Positions 16,970-27,261 of a DNA stretch of 40,841 nt are shown here, one piece after another. The notes beneath the pieces were generated by a model, which ran no database searches, had not been told where the DNA came from, and was given only the letters and a program-made list of their open reading frames with translations. Origin of the DNA: Rhizobiales bacterium 32-66-11. GTDB lineage: Bacteria; Pseudomonadota; Alphaproteobacteria; Rhizobiales; Xanthobacteraceae. Made by a program: the position numbers and the translations under genes. Position 1 is the first letter of the stretch; each line of letters opens with the position of its first letter. The stretch lies in contig NCEH01000040.1 of NCBI GenBank assembly GCA_002304505.1, positions 1-40,841 of the forward strand, written 5' to 3'.

Positions 16970-18451
16970 ATGGCCGCCGTACAAGAGACAGTCGAGCAGG
17001 TCCGCCGCATCGACGTCGAGCAATACAAGTACGGGTTCGTCACCGACATCGAATCCGAGAAGGCACCGAAAGGTCTTTCGGAAGATATCGTGCGCTTCAT
17101 CTCGGCGAAGAAGAATGAGCCGGCCTGGATGCTGGACTGGCGTTTGGATGCCTATCGCCGCTGGCTCACCATGCGCGAGCCGGAATGGGCGCGCGTCAGC
17201 TATCCGAAGATCGATTATCAAGATCTTTATTATTATTCCGCCCCAAAGAAGAAGCCTGAACTGGCGTCGCTCGATGAGGTGGATCCGGAAATCCTGAAGA
17301 CCTATGAAAAACTCGGGATCCCCTTGCGCGAGCAGGAATTGCTGGCCGGCGTGGTGCGCCCCGAGGGCGAGCGGCGCATCGCGGTTGACGCGGTGTTCGA
17401 CAGCGTCTCGGTAGCGACGACCTTTCAGAAGGAATTGCAGGAAGCCGGCGTGATCTTCATGCCGATCTCCGAGGCTTTGCGGGAATATCCCGAGCTTGTG
17501 CGGAAATATCTCGGCAGCGTGGTTCCGACCTCGGATAATTATTTTGCGACCTTGAATTCGGCCGTGTTCTCGGACGGGTCCTTCGTCTACGTGCCGCCGG
17601 GGGTGCGTTGCCCCATGGAGCTGTCCACCTATTTCCGCATCAACGAGCGCAACACCGGCCAGTTCGAGCGCACGCTGATCATCGCCGATAAAGGCGCCTA
17701 TGTCAGCTATCTGGAAGGCTGCACCGCACCCCAGCGGGATGAAAACCAGCTCCATGCCGCCGTGGTCGAGTTGGTCGCCATGGATGATGCTGAAATCAAG
17801 TATTCCACGGTTCAGAACTGGTATCCGGGCAATGCCGAGGGTGTCGGCGGCATCTACAACTTCGTCACCAAGCGCGGCGATTGCCGGGGCGATAATTCCA
17901 AGATCTCCTGGACTCAGGTGGAGACCGGATCCGCCATTACCTGGAAATACCCGAGCTGCATTCTGCGCGGCGACAATTCCAGCGGCGAATTCTACTCCAT
18001 CGCCATCTCCAACGGCCACCAGCAGGTGGACAGTGGCACCAAGATGATCCATCTCGGCAAGAACACGTCGAGCCGCATCATCTCGAAGGGCATCGCTGCG
18101 GGTGTGTCGCAAAACACCTATCGCGGCCAGGTCACGGCCCATCGCAAGGCCGCAGGCGCGCGCAATTTCACCGCGTGCGACTCGCTGCTGATCGGCGACA
18201 TGTGTGGCGCCCACACCGTGCCCTACATCGAGGCGCGCAATCCGACAGCCGTGTTCGAGCACGAGGCCACCACCTCGAAAATCTCCGAGGACGTACTGTT
18301 CTACTGCATTCAGCGGGGCCTTTCCCAGGAAGAGGCCGTTGGTTTGGTGGTGAACGGCTTCGTGAAGGATGTGCTCCAGCAACTTCCCATGGAGTTCGCC
18401 GTGGAGGCGCAGAAACTGATCTCCATTTCGCTTGAAGGCAGCGTCGGTTAG
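16970..18451 (+). CDS. sufB: Fe-S cluster assembly scaffold protein SufB
   Basis: SufB forms the SufBC2D scaffold on which Fe-S clusters are built. The 493-residue protein is full length, with the beta-helix core and C-terminal helical domain. It shows the motifs [38 protein letters not shown] (the region of the sulfur-accepting cysteine), [30 protein letters not shown] and the C-terminal ISKGIAAG...NTYRGQV and [17 protein letters not shown]. The ATG has GAGGGGAG eight bases upstream. Its position directly behind a NifA-driven ferredoxin gene suggests it supplies clusters for nitrogenase and ferredoxins. Most diazotrophs use NifUS for this, and neither is in this window. Confidence 0.95.
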   Translation: MAAVQETVEQVRRIDVEQYKYGFVTDIESEKAPKGLSEDIVRFISAKKNEPAWMLDWRLDAYRRWLTMREPEWARVSYPKIDYQDLYYYSAPKKKPELASLDEVDPEILKTYEKLGIPLREQELLAGVVRPEGERRIAVDAVFDSVSVATTFQKELQEAGVIFMPISEALREYPELVRKYLGSVVPTSDNYFATLNSAVFSDGSFVYVPPGVRCPMELSTYFRINERNTGQFERTLIIADKGAYVSYLEGCTAPQRDENQLHAAVVELVAMDDAEIKYSTVQNWYPGNAEGVGGIYNFVTKRGDCRGDNSKISWTQVETGSAITWKYPSCILRGDNSSGEFYSIAISNGHQQVDSGTKMIHLGKNTSSRIISKGIAAGVSQNTYRGQVTAHRKAAGARNFTACDSLLIGDMCGAHTVPYIEARNPTAVFEHEATTSKISEDVLFYCIQRGLSQEEAVGLVVNGFVKDVLQQLPMEFAVEAQKLISISLEGSVG

Positions 18452-18490
18452 GCGCTCAGGCACGAAACCCGCACAGGATAGGAATTGGCG

Positions 18491-19249
18491 ATGACTGCGC
18501 TTCTGGAAATCCGCGATCTTCGCGCCGAGATCGGCGGGCGGAAAATCCTCAACGGCCTCGATCTTACCGTCAACAAGGGCGAGATCCACGCCATCATGGG
18601 CCCGAACGGCGCTGGCAAATCCACGCTGTCCTATGTGCTCGCCGGCAAGCCCGGATATGAGATCACCGGCGGGCAGGTGTTGTTCAACGGCGAGGATCTG
18701 TTCGAGATGTCGCCGGACGAGCGCGCCGCCAAGGGCGTGTTTCTCGCCTTCCAATATCCGCTGGAGATTCCCGGCGTCGCCACGCTCACCTTCCTGCGGG
18801 CGGCGCTGAACGCCCAGCGCAAGAAGCGCGGGGAAGAGGAATTGTCCTCGCCGGACCTGCTCAAGCGCGTGCGCGAACTCGCGAAGAAGCTCGGCATCGA
18901 CCCGGAGATGCTGCGCCGGCCGCTCAATGTCGGGTTTTCCGGCGGCGAGAAGAAGCGCAACGAGACCCTTCAGATGGCGCTCCTGGAACCGCGCCTGTGC
19001 GTTCTGGACGAGACCGATTCCGGTCTCGACATTGATGCGCTGAAGGTGGTGGCCAATGGCGTCAACCAGCTGCGCTCGACTGAGCGTGGCATGATCGTCA
19101 TCACCCATTACCAGCGGTTGCTGGACTATATCGTGCCGGACGTCGTTCACGTGCTGGCCGCTGGCCGGATTGTCGAGACAGGGGGCAAGGATCTTGCCCT
19201 GCAGCTCGAGGCGACCGGCTATGCGCAATATCAGAACGAGGCGGCGTGA
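18491..19249 (+). CDS. sufC: Fe-S cluster assembly ATPase SufC
   Basis: SufC is the ABC-type ATPase of the SufBCD complex. The 252-residue protein has Walker A GPNGAGKST at residues 37-45, the SufC-type signature FSGGEKKRNE near 147 and Walker B LCVLDETDSGLD near 170, followed by VITHYQRLL. I start it at the ATG at 18491, which has AGGA seven bases upstream, rather than the in-frame TTG two codons earlier. Its stop overlaps the sufD start (GTGA). Confidence 0.95.
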   Translation: MTALLEIRDLRAEIGGRKILNGLDLTVNKGEIHAIMGPNGAGKSTLSYVLAGKPGYEITGGQVLFNGEDLFEMSPDERAAKGVFLAFQYPLEIPGVATLTFLRAALNAQRKKRGEEELSSPDLLKRVRELAKKLGIDPEMLRRPLNVGFSGGEKKRNETLQMALLEPRLCVLDETDSGLDIDALKVVANGVNQLRSTERGMIVITHYQRLLDYIVPDVVHVLAAGRIVETGGKDLALQLEATGYAQYQNEAA

Positions 19250-20586
19250 CGGTCATGAACGCAGGGATCGCCGCCATCAAGACCGAGGCCGAGACGGGCC
19301 TTGCTGACACCTATGCGGCCGCGCGGCAGGAGCTGCCAGGCGGACCTGCCGTAGCCGCGGCGCGTGCCGAGGCCTTCAATATCTTTGCGCTGGGCGGCTT
19401 GCCGCACCGCCGGCTGGAGGCGTGGAAATATACCGATCTGCGCCGCTTGATGAAGGATGCCAAGCCGCTCGCGGGCGCGCCCGATGCGGCTGCGCTGGGC
19501 GCTGCAAGGCAGGCCGCGCAATGGCTTTCCGAGCTTGGCGCGCGGCGCATCGTGGTGGTGAATGGCACGTTCGTGCCGGCTCTTTCCGATCTCGCCGACC
19601 TTGACGAAGGCCTGACCATCCGCGCCTTGGCGCAAGGGCTGGTTACGGACGAACCGCTTTTGTCGGCCGATCTTGGCACCCTGCTGCCGCACAATGAGCC
19701 GGCGCTCGCATTGAATACGGCGTTTGCGGGCGACGGCGTGGTGATCGAGGTCGCTGCCGGGGCGGAGATCAAGCGTCCCATCCATCTCCTGTTCGTGACC
19801 GCCGGCGAGACGGCCTCGGCAATCTTCACCCGATCTGTGGCGGTGATCGGCGCCGGCGCCAGCGTGAGCCTGATCGAGAGCCACGAAGGGCCGGAAGGAT
19901 CGGACTATCAGGTCAATGCCGCGCTCCAAGTGCAACTCGGCGACGATGCGCGCCTCGATCATGTGAAGATCGTGCGCGAGGGCGGCGCGGCGCTTCATGT
20001 CGGCACCTTGCTTGCCGACATCGGCGCGCGGGCGCGGTTCAACGCGTTCAGCTTCATCGTCGGTGGATCGGTGGTGCGCAATCAGATGTTCGTGCGCCTC
20101 GCGGGTGCGGACACGGTCGCGGAGATTTCGGGCGTGAGCCTGCTGGCCGGGCGGCAACATGCCGACACGACCTTGTCCATCGAGCATGCCGCGCCGGGCA
20201 GCCAGAGCCGCGAAACCTTCAAGGCGGTGGTAGACGAAGCGGCACGCGCGGTGTTTCAGGGCAAGATCGCGGTGCGGCAGCAGGCGCAGAAGACAGATGC
20301 GCGCATGATGTCGCGGGCGCTTCTGCTGTCGGCGGAGGCCGAGGTTTTCAGCAAGCCGGAGCTCGAGATTTTCGCGGACGACGTTCAGTGCGGCCACGGG
20401 GCCACCACCGGCACGCTCGACGATCAGCTCAAATTCTACCTGATGGCCCGGGGGATTCCCGCCAAGGAGGCCGAAGCGCTGCTCATTCAGGCCTTCGTGG
20501 GGGAGGTCATCGACACCATCACGCAGGAGAGCTTGCGCGATGCCTTGAGCGCTGCCACGCTCGCGTGGCTGGGCGAGCGGGGTTGA
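19246..20586 (+). CDS. sufD: Fe-S cluster assembly protein SufD
   Basis: SufD is the SufB-like partner of the SufBC2D scaffold and is needed for iron entry. The protein is 446 residues. The N-terminal helical part (LGGLPHRRLEAWKYTDLRRLM) is followed by the beta-helix core and the conserved C-terminal block FAD...DDVQCGHGATTG with the His/Cys near GHGA, then DDQLKFYLMARGIPAKEAEALLIQAF. The GTG start at 19246 overlaps the sufC stop. An ATG at 19255 is an alternative. The next gene follows after 4 nt. Confidence 0.93.
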   Translation: MTVMNAGIAAIKTEAETGLADTYAAARQELPGGPAVAAARAEAFNIFALGGLPHRRLEAWKYTDLRRLMKDAKPLAGAPDAAALGAARQAAQWLSELGARRIVVVNGTFVPALSDLADLDEGLTIRALAQGLVTDEPLLSADLGTLLPHNEPALALNTAFAGDGVVIEVAAGAEIKRPIHLLFVTAGETASAIFTRSVAVIGAGASVSLIESHEGPEGSDYQVNAALQVQLGDDARLDHVKIVREGGAALHVGTLLADIGARARFNAFSFIVGGSVVRNQMFVRLAGADTVAEISGVSLLAGRQHADTTLSIEHAAPGSQSRETFKAVVDEAARAVFQGKIAVRQQAQKTDARMMSRALLLSAEAEVFSKPELEIFADDVQCGHGATTGTLDDQLKFYLMARGIPAKEAEALLIQAFVGEVIDTITQESLRDALSAATLAWLGERG

Positions 20587-20590
20587 GGCC

Positions 20591-21832
20591 ATGCATCCGG
20601 CGGTCAGCAATGGAAGCTATGATGTGAACCGCATCCGCGAGGATTTTCCCATTCTCGGCATGCAGGTCTACGGCAAGCCCTTGGTCTATCTCGATAACGG
20701 CGCCTCGGCCCAGAAGCCGAAGGCGGTGCTTGAGCGGATGAATCAAGCCTATACGTCGGAGTACAGCAATGTGCACCGCGGCTTGCATTTTCTCGCCAAT
20801 GCGGCGACCGATGGATATGAGGGCGCGCGCGAGCGGGTCGCTGCATTTCTGAACGCCGAGCGCACGGACGAGATCATCTTCACCCGGGGCGCGACGGAAG
20901 CAGTCAACCTCGTGGCGCAGACCTATGGCCGCGCCAATATTGGCCCTGGCGACGAGATCGTGCTCTCCATCATGGAGCATCACGCCAATATCGTGCCTTG
21001 GCATTTCCTGCGCGAGCGGCAGGGTGCGGTGATCAAATGGGCGCCGGTGGATGATGAGGGGAATTTCCTGCTCGATGAATTCGAGAAGCTTCTGAGCGAC
21101 CGCACCAAGATTGTGGCGATCACGCAGATGTCGAACGTGCTCGGCACCGTGGTTCCGGTCAAGGATGTCGTGCGCATCGCCCATGCGCGCGGCATTCCGG
21201 TTCTGGTGGATGGCGCCCAAGCAAGCGTCCACATGGACGTCGATGTCCGCGATATGGATTGCGATTTCTACGTCATCACGGGCCACAAGCTTTATGGGCC
21301 GACAGGAATTGGCGCGCTCTACGGCAAGCACGCGCTGCTGAGCGAGATGCCGCCCTTCAACGGGGGCGGCGAGATGATCCGCGAAGTCTCCCGCGACACG
21401 GTCATCTATGGCGCGCCTCCGCACCGCTTTGAGGCGGGCACGCCGGCCATCGTCCAGGCGATCGGCCTTGGTGCTGCACTCGATTATATCCGTTCCATCG
21501 GCAAGGAACGGATCCACGCGCACGAGGCGTCACTGGTTGCGTACGCTCACGAAAAACTAAGCGAAATCAATTCGTTGCGGATCATCGGCAATGCAGCGGG
21601 AAAGGGCGCCATCGTGTCGTTTGCCATGGAGAATGCCCATGCTCACGATGTGGCGACCGTAATCGACCGCGCCGGCATCGCGGTGCGGGCGGGCACCCAT
21701 TGCGCGATGCCGTTGCTGGAGCGCTTTGGTGTGTCTGCCACCTGCCGCGCGTCGTTCGCGCTCTACAACACCCATCAGGAGGTGGATGAACTCGCACGAG
21801 CCCTGACCAAGGCGGGCGAATTCTTCGCGTGA
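20591..21832 (+). CDS. sufS: Cysteine desulfurase SufS
   Basis: SufS is the PLP enzyme that turns cysteine into alanine and a protein-bound persulfide, feeding sulfur to SufB. The 413-residue protein is full length. The PLP lysine is Lys233 in VITGHKLYGPTG, and the persulfide cysteine is Cys371 in RAGTHCAMPLLERFGV, the group II (SufS) signature. Other visible blocks are YLDNGASAQKP and FTRGATEAVNLVA. GAGG precedes the ATG. No sufE, sufT or sufA follows in the window, so the sulfur-transfer partner must be elsewhere. It ends the fdxN-sufBCDS group. Confidence 0.95.
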   Translation: MHPAVSNGSYDVNRIREDFPILGMQVYGKPLVYLDNGASAQKPKAVLERMNQAYTSEYSNVHRGLHFLANAATDGYEGARERVAAFLNAERTDEIIFTRGATEAVNLVAQTYGRANIGPGDEIVLSIMEHHANIVPWHFLRERQGAVIKWAPVDDEGNFLLDEFEKLLSDRTKIVAITQMSNVLGTVVPVKDVVRIAHARGIPVLVDGAQASVHMDVDVRDMDCDFYVITGHKLYGPTGIGALYGKHALLSEMPPFNGGGEMIREVSRDTVIYGAPPHRFEAGTPAIVQAIGLGAALDYIRSIGKERIHAHEASLVAYAHEKLSEINSLRIIGNAAGKGAIVSFAMENAHAHDVATVIDRAGIAVRAGTHCAMPLLERFGVSATCRASFALYNTHQEVDELARALTKAGEFFA

Positions 21833-22009
21833 GTTCGCCGCCGCCGGTAGCGTGCCCGGAAAAACAGGCCGGGACTATTCAGAAAGGGCCGGCAATGCGC
21901 GGGCTCTTTCGCATTTAAGGCCCGTGCATTCGCAACTCCCGTGGCGCGGGGCCGTGCGGGGGAGGGGGCCCACAGAGGGTCTACGCGCTGGTTCGCCAGC
22001 TGAGTTGGA

Positions 22010-22801
22010 CTACCGGCCGGAGCCGTCCCGCCCCGTATCCTCGATGAGGCGCCGCAAGGCCAGCTCGCGAATTTCGCTCACCGGATCGTCGGCGAGTGCC
22101 GCCAGATGAGCGCGGCCGATGCGCTCCGCCACCGCGAACCGCACGCGCATGTCGGTGTCTTTCATCAGCACGGTGAGGCGCTCGGGGGAGAGCCGCTCGG
22201 CCACGACCAGGCGCACGAGCGGATCGGGATCACCGGCCATGGTCACGAGATGAGGCAGGGAGATCCGCCGGGCCACTTCCCGGCGTACGTCCGGCTCGCT
22301 GTCATAGAGCGCCATAACGAGCGAGGCCGGTGGCGCCCGGCGGGCCGCGGTGAGGCGGACCGCATAGTTCTCATCCGCGAGCATGGCAACCAGGTCGTTG
22401 CCCTCCAGGCGCTGAGTGACCGCCATGCGGACCCGTGCATCGGGATCCTTGCGCATGTCCCGGATCCGCGCCAAGGGAAGCCGGTAGGCCACCATGATCC
22501 GCACGTCGGGTTCGGGATCCTCCCGCAGCGGACCAAGCAAGAACAGGCTGGCGTGCTTTGCCGCGAGCGTGCGCACTTCGAAATAGGGATGGTCGAGATA
22601 GCGGGCGGCAAGATGGGAGTTTCGAGCAAAGAAGCGATCGATCCGCTTGCCGCGCCGGTCGGCGACGCAGATCTTGCCGAGGTCGCAGCGTCCTTCGGCA
22701 TGAATGTCCTCGTGCGGACAATCCTGGCAGCGCACTGGACGACCCTGCCAGTCCATGGCCTCGAAGGGTTCGATGGGTTGGGCTGGCGCTTCGCCGATCA
22801 T
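22010..22801 (-). CDS. 4Fe-4S-binding leucine-rich-repeat-variant (LRV) protein
   Basis: A protein of about 263 residues with a small N-terminal Fe-S domain (Cys25, 28, 39 and 45: CQDCPHED...RCDLGKIC) followed by eight or so LRV repeats. The repeats recur every 24 residues or so with the pattern DPDxxVRxxVAxRLxxxxL, for example DPDARVRMAVTQRL and DPDPLVRLVVAERL. LRV proteins occur next to nif genes in Azotobacter and other diazotrophs; their job is unknown, possibly protein binding with redox sensing. It lies just behind nifA on the same strand and is probably co-transcribed. The start is uncertain. The ATG at 22801 begins just before family sequence, and 22867, 29 nt after the nifA stop, is also possible. 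Confidence 0.85.
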   Translation of the reverse strand: MIGEAPAQPIEPFEAMDWQGRPVRCQDCPHEDIHAEGRCDLGKICVADRRGKRIDRFFARNSHLAARYLDHPYFEVRTLAAKHASLFLLGPLREDPEPDVRIMVAYRLPLARIRDMRKDPDARVRMAVTQRLEGNDLVAMLADENYAVRLTAARRAPPASLVMALYDSEPDVRREVARRISLPHLVTMAGDPDPLVRLVVAERLSPERLTVLMKDTDMRVRFAVAERIGRAHLAALADDPVSEIRELALRRLIEDTGRDGSGR

Positions 22802-22895
22802 GGCGCGCCAGCCTGCGCGGCCCGGCCGCCGCGTTGCCCGCCGGGAGCCGGGGAGAGGCGGCCGCATGCCGGCCGTGCCACGGATGCGGGACGCA

Positions 22896-24710
<1,815 letters not shown>

Positions 24711-24844
24711 GGACGTACTCCCCGCCGCAAGCGGCTCGCGAGAGGTTCGCCCTCCTGTCGGTGCTTCCCTGCGCCACTATCTTTTTGATGTGGCTGCAAC
24801 TTTTTATAGAACTTTCAGGAAACACCCGAGGGTGATCGCAAGCT

Positions 24845-24858
24845 TTGATCTAAATCAA
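24845..24858. promoter_or_regulatory. FixK/FNR-type box upstream of nifA
   Basis: TTGATCTAAATCAA is a perfect TTGAT-N4-ATCAA site in the 181-nt gap between the ahpD-type gene and nifA. A -10-like TATAAA on the minus strand lies at about 24803-24808, placing the box about 55 nt upstream of a likely start. It indicates low-oxygen induction of nifA through FixLJ-FixK or an FNR homologue, as known in Azorhizobium. Confidence 0.82.
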
Positions 24859-24891
24859 GAAAATGGCCCGCTTAACGCAGGTGAACTAAAG

Positions 24892-25437
24892 TCATTCCGC
24901 GGCCGCAGGCAGGACCGCCGCTGCCGCTTCCTGGGCCACGGCCGCCGACGCGACAATGGCGGCGATCCGTACCGCGGTCTGGATCTGCGCCTCGCTGATG
25001 CCCGCGTCGCGCAGAACTTTTTCGTGGGAATCGATGCAACGCCCGCACCCGTTCATGGCCGACACGGCGAGGGACCAGAGCTCGAAATCCGCCTTGTCCA
25101 CGCCGGGGCTGGCAATCACGCTCATGCGCAGCTTTGCCGGCAGGGTTTCGTAGGCCTTGTTCGAAGCCAGATGCGTAAAGCGATAATAAACATTGTTCAT
25201 CGCCATAATGGAGGCCGCCGCCTTGGCGGCATTCATCGCGGCCGGAGCCAGATGGGGCGCGGCTTCCGCCTCCAGCGCCTGGGCCACCGTTGCGTTGCGC
25301 GTGGTCAGGCCGCAGGCCACCAGCAGCCCGTAGAGCTGCTGGGGCGAAATGGAATCCTCGCGCGTCAGCGAGGACAGGTTGAGCTTCACGTCCTTCGCGA
25401 AGTCGGGAAGCTGGGCTTTGAGCGCCTCGATGCTCAT
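24892..25437 (-). CDS. ahpD: AhpD-type alkylhydroperoxidase (carboxymuconolactone decarboxylase family)
   Basis: A 181-residue all-helical protein of the AhpD family. The redox motif Cys131-x2-Cys134 with His138 ([14 protein letters not shown]) and Glu119 upstream form the AhpD proton-relay site. AhpD has weak peroxidase activity and recycles AhpC. It begins 4 nt from the peroxiredoxin stop (25442), so the two form an ahpC-ahpD operon under the sigma-54 promoter at 26051. Together they would detoxify peroxide and organic hydroperoxides made when nitrogenase electron carriers meet oxygen. No sign of damage. Confidence 0.92.
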   Translation of the reverse strand: MSIEALKAQLPDFAKDVKLNLSSLTREDSISPQQLYGLLVACGLTTRNATVAQALEAEAAPHLAPAAMNAAKAAASIMAMNNVYYRFTHLASNKAYETLPAKLRMSVIASPGVDKADFELWSLAVSAMNGCGRCIDSHEKVLRDAGISEAQIQTAVRIAAIVASAAVAQEAAAAVLPAAAE

Positions 25438-25441
25438 GGGA

Positions 25442-25996
25442 TCATGCCACCTTCAGCACGTCGCCGCCGACTTCGCGATTGCAGGGGCACAATTCATCCG
25501 TCTGGAGCGCGTCGAGCACCCGCAGCGTGTCCTTGGGATTGCGGCCCACGTTGAGGTTGGTGGCATAGACGTGCTGGATCACATTGTCGGGGTCGACAAC
25601 GAAGGTGTAGCGATAGGCCACGCCGTCGGGCGAGCGCACGCCCAGCCCATCGACCAGCGAGCCGTCGGTGTCGGCGAACGACCAGATGGGCAGGCGGTTG
25701 AGATCCTTGTGGTCGCGCCGCCAGGCGAGCTTCACGAACTCATTGTCCGTCGAGCCGCCGAGCACGACCGCGTCCCGGTCCGCGAATTCGCCGGAAAGGC
25801 GGGCGAATTCCGCGATCTCGGTCGGGCAGACGAAGGTGAAATCCTTCGGATAGAAGAAGATGATCTTCCATTTGCCAGGGAAGCTCGCCTCGGTGAGGGG
25901 CTCGAATGCGGACTGGCCGTTTTCTTCATGGAAATTGAAGCCGGGCTTCACGCCAGTGACGGAGAAGGCGGGAAGGGTGCTGCCGATACCGAGCAT
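25442..25996 (-). CDS. ahpC: 2-Cys peroxiredoxin (AhpC type), nif-regulated
   Basis: A 184-residue peroxiredoxin of the AhpC/Prx1 class. The peroxidatic Cys57 is in [10 protein letters not shown], and the C-terminal resolving cysteine region is DELCPCNRE (Cys170/172). Reduction would come from AhpD encoded next. The start is the ATG at 25996, with TTGGAG seven bases upstream. The frame extends upstream to 26275, but that stretch is the promoter. A sigma-54 promoter 55 nt upstream and a perfect NifA site make it a member of the nif regulon, comparable in idea to the nif-linked prxS of Rhizobium etli. Confidence 0.92.
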   Translation of the reverse strand: MLGIGSTLPAFSVTGVKPGFNFHEENGQSAFEPLTEASFPGKWKIIFFYPKDFTFVCPTEIAEFARLSGEFADRDAVVLGGSTDNEFVKLAWRRDHKDLNRLPIWSFADTDGSLVDGLGVRSPDGVAYRYTFVVDPDNVIQHVYATNLNVGRNPKDTLRVLDALQTDELCPCNREVGGDVLKVA

Positions 25997-26050
25997 GTCA
26001 GTCTCCAAAGTCGCCGAAGGGGCGCGTGCAATGACGTGTGGAGAGATTCT

Positions 26051-26066
26051 AGCAAGCCATGTGCCA
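26051..26066 (-). promoter_or_regulatory. Sigma-54 promoter of ahpCD
   Basis: TGGCACATGGCTTGCT is a full -24/-12 match with correct spacing, ending 55 nt before the ahpC ATG. The same 16 bases recur before nifV (28276-28291). Confidence 0.88.
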
Positions 26067-26126
26067 CCGGTGTTGCAGTGCGAAATGCTTCTGATTCCAA
26101 TGAGCCGGTTTGCGACAGCCATGGCA

Positions 26127-26142
26127 TGTCGGCTTTGCGACA
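26127..26142. promoter_or_regulatory. NifA upstream activator site between ahpC and the YqeB-like gene
   Basis: TGTCGGCTTTGCGACA is a perfect TGT-N10-ACA site centred about 95 nt upstream of the ahpC start expected from its sigma-54 promoter. It may also serve the divergent YqeB-like gene, about 195 nt away. A one-mismatch site, TGTCGCAAAACCCACG, lies at 26172-26187. Confidence 0.8.
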
Positions 26143-26300
26143 CGACATTGCGCCGATGCCATGTCGGCGTGTGTCGCAAAACCCACGGGTGATCCGGATC
26201 GCGCCCACCGCCGCTCCGAACCCTTGCAAACGCAGCAGATGGTTCGATGCACGGCGCGAAAACGGAGGCGGTCACGTTTTCGGTGCGCCGGGACGCGACT

Positions 26301-26316
26301 TGGCACGAATGTCGCT
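26301..26316 (+). promoter_or_regulatory. Probable sigma-54 promoter of the YqeB-like/modD pair
   Basis: TGGCACGAATGTCGCT has a perfect -24 half and one deviation (TCGC for TTGC) in the -12 half, with correct spacing. It ends 38 nt before the ATG at 26355 and is divergent from the ahpC promoter. Confidence 0.65.
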
Positions 26317-26354
26317 ACACGCGGTGCGACACGTCCACGTAGGGCAAATATAAA

Positions 26355-27212
26355 ATGCGCAGCGAAACCGAATTCACCCCGTCCGGGCGTGCGCCAGTGG
26401 CCGTGGTGCTCGGCACCAACGATGTGGCCTCGGCGGTGGCGCACCGGATGTTCCATGCCGGATACGGCGTCGTGCTGTCGCGCGATCCCTCGCAGCCGGT
26501 CCTGCGCCGCAGCATGGCCTTCGACGATGCGCTGGTCACCGGCTTTTCGGAGCTGGACGGTCTGCCGGCCCGGCCGGCGGATACTCTGGTGGAAGTGTTG
26601 CGCGGCTTCACCGAGCGCCATGCGGTCATGGTGACGTCGTTGGAAATGGGCGAGTTGCTGTGCCTTGGCTTGATCGATGTGCTGGTGGATGCGCGCATGC
26701 GCATGCGGAATCTTAAGGTGGATATCCGGCCCTTCGCCCGCGTCAGCGTCGGCCTCGGGCCCGGCTTTACCGCCGGCCGGCACGTGGATGTGGCGGTGGA
26801 GACGGCGCCGGAGGCGATCGGCATCTTGCGCGATGGATCCACGCTGGCGCCCCATGGGCGTTCCACGCCGCTGGCGGGGGCGGGCCGCGAGCGCTTCGCC
26901 CGGGCGCCTGCATCGGGCATCTGGGTGACCCGTGCCGCGATCGGCGATCGGGTGCGGCGCGACGAGGTGATCGGCACGTGCGACAGAGCCCCGGTCATGG
27001 CGCCCCTTGCCGGGCATTTGCGTGGCCTCGTGCGCAGCGGCGTTGCGGTGCCGGCCGATCTGAAGCTTGCGGAAGTTGACCCGCGCCTGGACGGCGAGCC
27101 AAGCTGGCTGGGGATTGCCGAGCGCCCGCGCCGGATCGCGGAAGCGACCCTTGACGCGATCCGCACCCTCGAAAACATGGGTGCCGGCGTCGAAGGCGGG
27201 ATCGCCCATTGA
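26355..27212 (+). CDS. YqeB/EF2563-like protein (molybdenum-hydroxylase-associated family)
   Basis: A 285-residue protein resembling the EF2563/YqeB family, whose genes accompany selenium-dependent molybdenum hydroxylases and whose chemistry is unknown. The N-terminal part looks like a Rossmann-type segment (VVLGTNDVASAVAHRMFHAGYGVVLSRDP) followed by the family phrase VLRRSMAFDDAL. The middle carries FARVSVGLGPGFTAGRHVDVAVET. The C-terminal part resembles a biotinyl/lipoyl-like barrel (APASGIWVTRAAIGDRVRRDEVIG, then PVMAPLAGHLRGLVRSGVAV). A sigma-54 promoter precedes it, and modD follows after 49 nt. In this setting a role in molybdenum handling for nitrogenase is likely but inferred. No xanthine-dehydrogenase-type genes are present here. 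Confidence 0.75.
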   Translation: MRSETEFTPSGRAPVAVVLGTNDVASAVAHRMFHAGYGVVLSRDPSQPVLRRSMAFDDALVTGFSELDGLPARPADTLVEVLRGFTERHAVMVTSLEMGELLCLGLIDVLVDARMRMRNLKVDIRPFARVSVGLGPGFTAGRHVDVAVETAPEAIGILRDGSTLAPHGRSTPLAGAGRERFARAPASGIWVTRAAIGDRVRRDEVIGTCDRAPVMAPLAGHLRGLVRSGVAVPADLKLAEVDPRLDGEPSWLGIAERPRRIAEATLDAIRTLENMGAGVEGGIAH

Positions 27213-27261
27213 CCTTATCCGCCGCTCTCCCGTGGGCGGGCGGCCCCGGGAGGATTTCGGC

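Noticed and set aside
16739..19228. 829-codon open frame on the minus strand opposite sufB and sufC
   Set aside because: It is the antisense of strongly conserved sufB/sufC codons. High GC leaves such frames open, and the translation shows no family resemblance.
19231..20610. 459-codon minus-strand frame opposite sufD
   Set aside because: Antisense shadow of a well-supported SufD.
21855..21873. CCCGG...CCGGG hairpin after sufS as terminator
   Set aside because: Only a 5-bp stem with a 9-nt loop and no T-run; too weak to call.
26311..26333. Inverted repeat TGTCGC...GCGACA as another NifA site
   Set aside because: The outer TGT and ACA are 16 bases apart, not 10, and the repeat overlaps the -12 element and transcript start, so it is not a normal activator site.
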